DNA of 64,000 bases from Podocnemis expansa (Eukaryota > Chordata > Testudines > Podocnemididae), in contig ML681963.1 in assembly GCA_007922195.1 (NCBI GenBank), positions 55,600,005 to 55,664,004 on the forward strand. Reading direction: 5' to 3'. The first letter of the stretch is position 1. Each line of letters starts with the position of its first letter. Positions 55,501 through 61,474 of the stretch are shown here, piece by piece. The notes beneath the pieces were generated by a model. It saw only the letters and a program-made list of their open reading frames with translations, had not been told where the DNA came from and made no database searches. The position numbers and the translations under genes were made by a program.

Positions 55501-56218
55501 GTGAGGCTGGTAGACATGGACCTGGGCCTCTTCTGTTGTGTGCCTGTTGGCAGCACCCCGCTAATTCCCCTGGCAGGGATCTGATCCTGTTCAGCCCAAC
55601 TGTGTATTCTCCAGGGTCTCTCTCCCCAGTGACATGCTGCACCTGTCGTCCAGCCCAGGCTATACATGAATTATGATGTTACTCTCCTTGGAGCTGCCTC
55701 CAGGAAACAATGACCCTTCTCTGCCTGGCTGGCACCCCCTGCTACTGACACCCCCTTCCTCTTGTCTTCTCCTCACCCTAATGACTCCAGCTCTGGCAGC
55801 ACCTAGCAGTTCCCCCACGGGAGCTACTGTGGTACTGAGAAGCTACACAGGGAGGCCCAGAATGGGTGGGCACAAGAACATGAGTGTGTTGGTGGGCTTT
55901 GGGTGTGGAAAGGGGGGTCTTCTCTAGGCAGCACCAGGCAAGAAATTACCCCTCTCCACAAGAGCCAGAGCTGGGAGAGGAGTCTGTGGAACACGCCCTA
56001 CCTTCCCTGAGGGCCCACACTGGTATGCCAGCTCTCTGATCTTCCTCCATCCTGCAGGCTGGTGGTTCGATGCTTGTGGTCCCTCCAACCTGAATGGGAT
56101 TTACTACCCTGCCAGCTCCACAATGGGCCACTACAACGGCATGAAGTGGCACTACTGGAAGGGGCCCAGTCACAGACTCAAGACCACCACCATGATGATC
56201 CGGCCTGTGGACTTCTGA
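34207..56218 (+). CDS. ANGPT4: Angiopoietin-4, complete, nine coding exons
   Basis: Secreted ligand of the endothelial receptor TIE2 (TEK). Exons: 34207-34512, 43902-44057, 44724-44845, 47614-47846, 48415-48539, 49039-49140, 50289-50455, 55259-55389, 56058-56218. All introns are GT-AG and the phases join without a stop, giving 500 residues. Residues 1-23 are a signal peptide. C44 and C56 mark the N-terminal clustering segment, about 80-270 is coiled coil, and 285-500 is the fibrinogen-like domain. That domain has C288, C317, the calcium-site DADND at 431-435, C437/C439/C441 and WWFDACG. N-glycosylation sequons are at N95, N125, N157, N246 and N308. ANGPT4 is chosen over ANGPT1/2 because of GEHWLGN, HQLT, YEHF and [11 protein letters not shown]. 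The ATG at 34207 has a strong Kozak context (A at -3, G at +4). An in-frame ATG at 34201 is weaker. Intron 1 is 9.4 kb. Confidence 0.9.
34850..34936 (+). repeat. tRNA-headed SINE, truncated
   Basis: An intact head, GGGGCAGCCGTGTTAGTCTA, is followed by the first arm (GCAAGGAGTCTTGTGGCAC, AAAGACTAACAGATTTATT). It stops at GCATGAGCTT. Flanks TGTATAACCATGT and TGTACAATCATGT resemble a decayed TSD. Confidence 0.8.
35038..35242 (-). repeat. Full-length tRNA-headed SINE with hairpin 3' half
   Basis: A 205-bp copy with its head at the right (complement of GACTAACACGGCTACCC) and both inverted arms. It is flanked by a perfect 13-bp TSD, CAGGGACCAAAGA, at 35025-35037 and 35243-35255. This shows that head and hairpin move together as one retroposed unit. 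Confidence 0.92.
36400..36760. mobile_element. Palindromic TTTCGAAA-rich MITE, 361 bp
   Basis: The terminal inverted repeat is GGCTGTGTTC/GAACACAGCC with the 3-bp TSD TTA at 36397-36399 and 36761-36763. It is densely packed with TTGTTTCGAAAC, TTATTTCGAAAT and AATTCGAATT. Opposite orientation to 7421-7781. CpG is retained inside the TTCGAA words, suggesting a younger copy than 7421 or 46983. Confidence 0.85.
38043..39168. mobile_element. Composite TIR element, 1.13 kb, with GC-rich tandem core
   Basis: Left GGCTGTGTCTACACTTA and reverse-complemented right GGGTATCTCTACACTTAG form the ends, with the 3-bp TSD AAG on both sides. Near each end are AATTCGAATT-type palindromes. The centre (38480-38860) is a degenerate tandem array of roughly 45-bp units containing GGGAAAGCACCCC and CTCCTGCGGGGCTG. 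A 255-residue frame through it (38143-38910) is repetitive and not a gene. Confidence 0.7.
40105..40240 (+). repeat. MIR-type SINE remnant
   Basis: 'ctggctctgccacc'-type core ('cttggctctgccaccgtttc') followed by 'gtgtgaccttggccatgtca', in MIR order. Confidence 0.65.
43400..43545 (+). repeat. MIR-type SINE remnant
   Basis: 'tcagtggttagagaacaagc' is followed by 'ccagctctgcca' and 'ctgggaaatggggactgg', the MIR 5' region through to the tail, 350 bp before exon 2. Confidence 0.65.
43902..44057 (+). CDS. ANGPT4: ANGPT4 exon 2: coiled coil
   Basis: Codes residues 103-154, from [11 protein letters not shown] to KLTEVETQ. Acceptor TTGTTCCCAG, donor GTAACC. It contains the N-H-T sequon at 125 and heptad-patterned helix. 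Confidence 0.92.
44724..44845 (+). CDS. ANGPT4: ANGPT4 exon 3: coiled coil
   Basis: Codes residues 155-194 plus two bases of S195 ([18 protein letters not shown] onward). Acceptor TATCCCAG, donor GTAAAA. 122 bp, leaving two bases for the split codon completed by exon 4. Confidence 0.92.
45490..45840. repeat. Palindromic dispersed repeat with TTTTATTGG(A/G)CCAACT arms
   Basis: The left arm carries CCTTTTATTGGGCCAACTCC and the right arm carries its inverse, AGTTGGTCCAATAAAAG. Flanking GATGAGATGGGTGA pairs with CCCCAACCATGTC. A repeat of this form is widespread in turtles and other reptiles. It folds back on itself like the SINE hairpin but is an unrelated sequence. Confidence 0.7.
46983..47383. 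mobile_element. Palindromic TTTCGAAA-rich MITE, 401 bp
   Basis: GGCTATGTCCACACA at the left and TGTGTGGACATACC at the right form the inverted ends. The interior matches 7421-7781 and 36400-36760 (TTATTTCAAAATAA, AATTCGAATTAA). A clean TSD could not be assigned. It ends 230 bp before ANGPT4 exon 4. Confidence 0.75.
47614..47846 (+). CDS. ANGPT4: ANGPT4 exon 4: coiled coil and linker cysteine
   Basis: Codes residues 195-272 plus one base of Q273. It is 233 bp, with donor GTTAGT. It holds the last coiled-coil heptads and ends in LISQCN, placing a cysteine (C271) in the linker just before the fibrinogen-like domain. Confidence 0.92.
48415..48539 (+). CDS. ANGPT4: ANGPT4 exon 5: start of fibrinogen-like domain
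   Basis: Codes residues 273-314. It includes VFRDC (C288, first domain cysteine) and the N-S-T sequon at 308. Acceptor CTCCACACAG, donor GTGAGT, ending in phase 0. Confidence 0.92.
49039..49140 (+). CDS. ANGPT4: ANGPT4 exon 6: fibrinogen-like domain
   Basis: Codes residues 315-348: FCDM (C317, partner of C288), then [10 protein letters not shown] and the WKEYKH end. 102 bp, phase 0 on both sides. Confidence 0.93.
50289..50455 (+). CDS. ANGPT4: ANGPT4 exon 7: fibrinogen-like domain
   Basis: Codes residues 349-403 plus two bases of R404. [14 protein letters not shown] and [14 protein letters not shown] are typical of this family, and the EHW and YEHF wording favours ANGPT4. 167 bp, donor GTGAGT. 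Confidence 0.93.
51233..52080. mobile_element. Non-autonomous hAT-type element, 848 bp, with G-rich core
   Basis: Left CAGGGATTAAAGT and reverse-complemented right CAGGGGTTAAAGT are the inverted ends. The 8-bp TSD CCTGGACC is perfect (51225-51232 and 52081-52088). Sub-terminal sequence contains repeated palindromic TTTTTAGGGGCCCTGGAA words. The core at 51690-51960 is a strongly G-rich run on the + strand with many GGGG tracts and GGGCTGGAG/GTGGGG repeats. Confidence 0.9.
52517..52665. repeat. DIRS terminal-repeat fragment
   Basis: 'ccctatggtgacaggctaag' followed by a 'ttctggatgaccgtgcactg' region and 'gcagtgctttaagaagat' matches the terminal repeat layout at 340-470 and 22530-22640. Solo and diverged. 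Confidence 0.5.
55259..55389 (+). CDS. ANGPT4: ANGPT4 exon 8: calcium site and receptor-facing loops
   Basis: Codes residues 404-447 plus one base of G448. It holds [18 protein letters not shown], with the calcium-binding acidic run and three closely spaced cysteines. 131 bp, donor GTAAGT. Confidence 0.93.
56058..56218 (+). CDS. ANGPT4: ANGPT4 exon 9: C-terminus
   Basis: Codes residues 448-500: [13 protein letters not shown], then KWHYWKGPS and MMIRPVDF, then the TGA stop at 56216-56218. This is the canonical end of the fibrinogen-like domain. Confidence 0.94.
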
Positions 56219-56662
56219 GAGGCTGAGGGTGGGCAGCAGGCTGGGGCTGGGCTGTCCCTGAAGGCTCCTGCATGGCAGAATCTGCACTAACAGGGACTCA
56301 ACTCAAAAGGATAGCTTGCAAAGTGCTATGGATACCTGCTGTGCCCTGGCCTGGCTGCAGTCCCTCCACCCAGTGGAGCTGGGACCCTGGGCAGTGCCAT
56401 AGCTGAGGACAAGCCCTCTTGCCAGCGACTCCCTGCCGCTTGCCTCAAGCACCCCAAAGCTATGTCTTAATCTTCTCCCACATCCTATGCATCCTGCTGG
56501 TTCTTGGGGAGCTGGGGTGGGAACTCACAATAGTTGCATCCAGTTGTTTGGATAAAGCATCACTAGAGGGCATGGCTGTGGGTGCGTGAGTGAGTGGGGT
56601 CTATATGACAGATAAAATGGGAGGAGGGGGTTTTCTCTTATGTACCCATTGTGAAGATTAAA
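56219..56662 (+). other. ANGPT4 3' untranslated region candidate
   Basis: After the TGA at 56216-56218 no perfect AATAAA is close. The variants GATAAA near 56551 and ATTAAA at 56657-56662 are possible polyadenylation signals. The end is not established. Confidence 0.35.
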
Positions 56663-56811
56663 TCCCACAACTATTGCAGACTCTCAATCGGCCACATGCT
56701 CTGTCTGGAAACCATGTTGCCACAGTCCCAGCGGAAACAGAGGGGTTGGCGCCAAGAGCAGGTCCCAGCCTCCAGAGTTAATGGACATGTTGCAGAGAGT
56801 CCTTTAGATGG

Positions 56812-57028
56812 AAAGTTCCAGAGGAGCAGCTGTGTTAGTCTAATTCAATAAAACAAACAAAGAGTCTTGTCACACTTAAAAGACTAACAAATTTATTTAT
56901 TGAATGAGCTTTCGCTGCAGAAAATCCCTCTTCATCAAAGAGTCTGATGAAGTGAGATTTTCTCCCATGAAAGCTCATGCAATTAATAAATTTGTGAGTC
57001 TTTAAGTGCCACAGGACTCCTTGTTTGT
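56812..57028 (+). repeat. Full-length tRNA-headed SINE with hairpin 3' half
   Basis: A 217-bp copy: head GCAGCTGTGTTAGTCTAAT, first arm, loop, inverted second arm, and tail CCACAGGACTCCTTGTTTG. It is flanked by the 10-bp TSD CTTTAGATGG at 56802-56811 and 57029-57038. Best + strand reference copy in the window. Confidence 0.9.
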
Positions 57029-57038
57029 CTTTAGATGG

Positions 57039-58585
57039 GAGTCACACTTGAGATGGGGATGGGGAAGAATGGACAGGGTGGCAGAACCTTTTTCTGCTGA
57101 GTCCTTACTTCTCCTGGATGCCAGGGGCCAGGGGAAACCCAAGGAACAGAGCTCCGATGGGCCACACAATGAGTTTGTTTTTTATAAGGTAGCTTATGCA
57201 AATCTGAGTGCAGCTGCAAACGTGAGTTTCTGTGTATGCAAAGAGTTATGCTGGAAGATTTGTGGGTGCATGTAAGGCCGTACCCTCTCCAGAGGGCAGT
57301 TTCCGTGCCTTGGCAGCTGTTCTCCATGCAGCTTTTTAATTATCCATGCAGATGGAGCTAACTTCCTCAAGGGCACCTCTGCACCCTCTGTCCCATTCAG
57401 CAGGTAGAGGTGAGCTGAGCCAGGGCAGGCACTGCTGGCCACTCTACGTTCAGTGCTGGAGAGGGAGCCAGCTGTTTGCGCAGGGCAGTAGCTGGCTCGT
57501 GGGAAACCTGGGGGAGGCCTTTACCAGCAGGGAGGGGCAAAGACACAGGCCACCCTATCCTACCTACTCCACCCACCACCCACAAACTGCCTGAGGCATG
57601 GTGTTGCCGTGGCTTTCCTTGCTCAGGGTATAATTAGAAGCAAGAGCCTGAAATCTTCTCAGGTAATCACGTTCCACTTTCCCTAACTGCTCCATTAGTG
57701 CAGGGTTGGCCATGAATGCTGCTTCTCTAATGGAGGGGGTGTTGCTGGGGAACTTGGGTGGTTGTGGTTGCTCCATGTTTGACCTGCTGGTTATTACTGT
57801 AGGGTGCTTGTAAGCCCCAAGCTCATTGCTTTCTGGACATTTTTAGGCATGGCTGCTGGCACCGGTTTGGTGGTTTCAGATCCCATCAAAGCATCTGCCT
57901 GAAAACTCATCAGGCTGGGAATTCCCAGGGTATGGAGGCCCCCTTAATGATCCCCTTGGGGCCTTGCACGTTGCTGTTAAACAGGAGAGGCAGGTGCAGC
58001 TTGGAGCTCTGGGGTTCTCTTGGACCTCCCCATGCCGCAGACATGATGGCACACATAGCTACCCTGCAGCGCCGAGACAGTCCCGTCTGCCCCATGCAGT
58101 GCTCTGTTGCCTGGAGTCAGCCCTTCACAGAGGGGCAGGAGATTCACAGGGCCCAGGCTGGGCCAGAGGGGATGCCCTCCAGAACCAGTATATGCTGTTA
58201 CCATCCATCTCTACATCAGCTGATCCACTGCACAACCCAGCCCCCTAGCCTCCTCCCCAGCACCCCAGAATATGTGAGCTGTGGGGGTAACATCTGGCCA
58301 CCTATCAGCCAAGTGCACAGAGCCGAGTGAGGGCCTCACACTGTGCCCCTCTAACAGCTGACATTTGATGGTGGAGGACGGCAGCATGGAGGGATAAGAC
58401 CTGTGGGGCACTGGGGCATTCACCTTTTGCACATTGAATCTATCCAGGTTCTGTGGGCTCCGAATCAAACAGCCCCTGAGCCTAGTGCAGAGGTGGAGGG
58501 TTGTGATACATCACAGGGGCAAATGAGCCCAGGAAACCTGCTCCTTCTCAGGTTGTGCCACTGGGAGATTGAGTACCAGTAATGG
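57039..58585. other. Intergenic, mostly featureless
   Basis: Between ANGPT4 and the next hAT MITE. The only item of note is a small protein-like minus-strand frame at 57564-57776, listed separately. Confidence 0.4.
57564..57776 (-). pseudogene. Unrecognised 70-residue protein-like fragment
   Basis: The minus strand, starting at the ATG at 57776, reads MEQPQPPKFPSNTPSIREA, then ALMEQLGKVERDYLRRFQA and so on, to a stop. It is charged and helix-like, with little low-complexity content, unlike the chance frames nearby. It could be the start of a retroelement or cellular gag-like protein, or a lone exon. I do not recognise the family. Confidence 0.25.
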
Positions 58586-58593
58586 CCCATACC

Positions 58594-58883
58594 TAGGGTT
58601 ACCAGATGACAGGCAAAAGGCGGACACATCCTCCTTTTTACCTTCATGTTCTTTATCCAGCAGGCATTTTAAAAATACATGATTTTGTCTGGCTTTTTAA
58701 TTAGAGGGGTTAAAGTACGCTGAAATGACCTGGAACACCCTATTTTTAAGGGAAATCATTCCAGGGACCCCTAAAAGCAGAAGAATATTATATTAATACT
58801 ACATTTTCTCCATGTGGCCTCCAATTTCCTCCTCTTCATACTTCCCTGTCCTCCTTTCCATGCTTTGGTATCTGGTAACCCTG
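58594..58883 (+). mobile_element. hAT MITE, 290 bp (copy 1)
   Basis: The terminal inverted repeat is TAGGGTTACCAGAT, ending ATCTGGTAACCCTG. Flanks CCCATACC (58586-58593) and CCCATGCC (58884-58891) match at 7 of 8. The interior matches 60072-60362 in reverse (GGACACATCCTCCTTTTT, AAAATACATGATTTTGTCTG). Confidence 0.85.
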
Positions 58884-58891
58884 CCCATGCC

Positions 58892-60071
58892 CAGCCCAGG
58901 ACAGACAAGGGCTGCTGGAGCCAATATGTAAGTGAGCCCTGCCCTCTGCTGGCAATGTGGTGCAAGGACTCTGGACCAACAACTGCCATTGATGCCCAAT
59001 GCACAATACCTGGTTCTCATCTCCCCTGGTGCCAGGTGAGGTGACCTCATTGCAGTTACTCCAGTATCACAAGAGGCAGGAGACTAGAGCCAGGCCGAGA
59101 CTCCCCTGTCCAGCTGGGGTTTCCAGTCCAAGTAGGAAGTGCCAGGACTCTCTATTACACTCCCCCCAATCCCTGCTGTTGGCATGGCCACAGCCCCCAT
59201 CTGTCTGGCTCTGGGCACAGAACCCAGCATGAGTGGGACTCAAAGGAAGTGGGTTTCTTGGTTTTCAGCAGCCCCATTATGTTATGTGCAATGATACCCT
59301 TCCAGCTTCTGTGTAGCCTGCTAGGCTGGAAGTGCTGGCCCTCTGGGGAAACGGATTGTAGGCACAGCCTTCTACAGCCCAGCCAGCTTGAGGGCAGAGC
59401 TCAGGAAGCACTAACACAGGCTGGCTGAGCAGGCTTTGGGCTGTAGGGTATCTGCACCAGCAGATGCACCCAGCCTGACAGCTCAGCCTTCTCCCAGACC
59501 AGCCTACACTAGGGGTGTTGCTGACACCGGGCTTATGGGGCTCGAGCCCTGAATGTCAGCACCAGAGCCCTGAGTCTGTCCCAGTGGCAGCTGCAGCGGT
59601 GGCACGCTTAAAGTGCACAAGCCCTGAATGTCTGCTCCAGAGCCCTGGATCTTTTTCCGGGCCGCTCCTGGTCTACGCAACCAACAAGAGCAAAGGGCTG
59701 GGCTGGGCCATGCTGGGGTCCAATCCCAAGAAGCTATGGAAGAGCTGGGGGGGGGGGTCTGCCAGCTTGTAGAAGTCCCTTGCTCCCAAGCTGAAGCTGC
59801 TCTCAGGCCTGGATGAAAAGCAGGAACATGGTGAACTAAGAAGGCTGGGCTTAGGGGCTGTGAAAGCAGGGCTAGCCTGGCTGGCTTGTGGGGCACAGGC
59901 TGGCTGTTCACCCCCTTCCTCCTCCACAAGGGCTTGATGAGGTGGGTGGCTAGCTCCTCTTCTCCAGGGGCCCAGTCTGCTTTGATTCCTTCCCTCTGCT
60001 TTGATTCCTTCCCTCTCTTTGGGGGAAGTGAAGAAATCCCGTTTCCCACAAAGTCTTAGATCAGCTGGGGC
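58892..60071. other. Intergenic; contains a GC-rich repeat fragment
   Basis: The segment 59511-59700 starts AGGGGTGTTGCTGACACCGGG (split: AGGGGTGTTGCTG, ACACCGGG) and contains GAGCCCTGAATGTC twice. It is related to the fragment inside the DIRS-A gag at 27726-27812. No right-hand inverted end was found. The rest shows nothing coding. Confidence 0.45.
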
Positions 60072-60362
60072 TAGGGTTACCAGATACCAAAGGCTGGAAA
60101 GGAGGACAGGGAAGTATGAAAAGGAGGACATTGGAGGACACATGCAGAGAATGTAGTATTGATGTAATATTCTTCTGTTTTTAGGGGGCCCTGGAACGCT
60201 TCCCCCTAAAAATAAAGTATTCCAGGGCATTCCACCATACTTTAACACCTGTAAGTAAAAAGCCAGACAAAATCATGTATTTTAAAAATGCCTGCTGGAC
60301 AGAGCACATGAAGGTAAAAAGGAGGACACATCCTCCTTTTTCCCTGACATCTGGTAACCCTA
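60072..60362 (-). mobile_element. hAT MITE, 291 bp (copy 2, inverted)
   Basis: Same family as 58594-58883 in the opposite orientation. Ends TAGGGTTACCAGAT/ATCTGGTAACCCTA. The 8-bp TSD GCTGGGGC is perfect at 60064-60071 and 60363-60370. Confidence 0.9.
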
Positions 60363-60660
60363 GCTGGGGCTGCATGAGGGCTTAAGCCTGCAGAAAAGGT
60401 GCCTGCATTGCCAGGATAGAGGCCCCACACTTTGCCCCTTTCACCACCTGCCGGCATCACCCTCGTGTGGGATCTCTCCATGCCTGGCAGCAAACAGACC
60501 GATGGCATCCTGGCAGGCAGGTCGGCCTGTGCTGGTGGCATCAAGGCCCAGGGTCCCCAGGCTGAGCTGCTAGCTGAAGGACTCAATCCGTGCTCCTTGC
60601 CCAGCCAGTGATCGCTGCGGTGCCAGACCCCAGGGCCGAGCTTCCAGCCCACTTCCAAAG

Positions 60661-60718
60661 GGGCAGCCCTGTTAGTCCAGCGAAAGAAACCAAGGCGTGC
60701 TGTGGCACCGTCAGCCTT
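60661..60718 (+). repeat. SINE head fragment
   Basis: CAAAGGGGCAGCCCTGTTAG followed by GTGCTGTGGCACCGTCAGCC. The head and first-arm start of the tRNA-headed SINE, with added CpG changes, abutting the CpG island. Confidence 0.6.
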
Positions 60719-60719
60719 T

Positions 60720-61130
60720 AAGTGCCTGCCCCTAGCCGGGGCGGAGCAGGCGGAGGGGCTGGACCTCGCCAGCCCGGCCCCGAGCTGCGGGCCGCTTGCG
60801 CCTTTGGAGAAGGAGGAACCGAGCGCGCCGCCCCCGATCCCTGCTCCGGAGCCGCCATCGGAGCGCTGCGTCCCGCCGGTAACCGCGCCGCTCCCCGGGG
60901 CGTGCTGCAGCCTGCGGGGACGGGGCTCCGGGCGCCCCCCCCCGGACTCTCCGGTGCTGCCTCTACCGGGGCACCGCGGCCCCAGCTGGGGGTGCCCGGG
61001 GCTGGGGACGGGCCCTGCCCGAGGCTCGTCAGCTCCATTTCCAGCCCGCCGCGCCGACCAGCACGTGCTGCACGGATCGGGGCCGGGCACCCACGGGCTG
61101 GGGTGGGCCCAAGGGTGACCCACCTGTGCG
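60720..61130 (+). promoter_or_regulatory. CpG island, likely promoter of the GH3 gene
   Basis: This 0.4-kb stretch is very GC-rich and, unlike the rest of the window, keeps CpG at high density (for example CCGCGCCGACC, GAGCGCGCCGCC). It ends about 200 bp before the first coding exon. An intron acceptor, TCTCCCCAG at about 61290-61298, suggests a non-coding first exon inside the island. Open frames of 100-300 residues crossing it on both strands are a composition effect. Confidence 0.6.
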
Positions 61131-61327
61131 AGGCTGGGGGGTCCCGGACGGTGGCTGCGGGATTGATGGGGATCCCCGAAGGGCTGTGAGCCCAGCCTGG
61201 CTAGAACCAGCTGCCGGGCCATCCCTGGCTAATGCCACCGCTGGGTGCCATCAGGTGCCCGCTGCACTGTAGCGATTGATGGTGCGATCTCTCCCCAGCT
61301 GGTGCCCGCCACTGCATCCTGAGAGCC

Positions 61328-61474
61328 ATGGGCTGGCCCTGTGCGGTCACCCTGCTGCTCTGGGCTGGGCTGGGCCTGGCCCAGGAATACCCGTTCCAGG
61401 ACCCCACCCTGCCCTGGGACCAGCGGCTGGACGACCTCGTGGGCCGGCTCACGCTGGAGGAGATGGTGCTGCAG
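61328..61474 (+). CDS. GH3 gene exon 1 (first coding)
   Basis: 49 codons: signal peptide plus LPWDQRLDDLVGRLTLEEMV. Donor GTACGG at 61475, phase 0. The ATG context is AGAGCCATGG, close to the Kozak consensus. Confidence 0.85.

Noticed and set aside
54790..55676. Frames of 209 and 264 residues in ANGPT4 intron 7 and exon 8
   Set aside because: One simply reads through exon 8 (55259-55389) into introns, and the other is a shifted frame of the same stretch. Splice sites define the true coding part.
60242..61222. A 326-residue minus-strand frame, the longest in the window
   Set aside because: It is antisense to the CpG island and runs into a hAT MITE. Amino-acid content follows GC content, with no recognisable domain.
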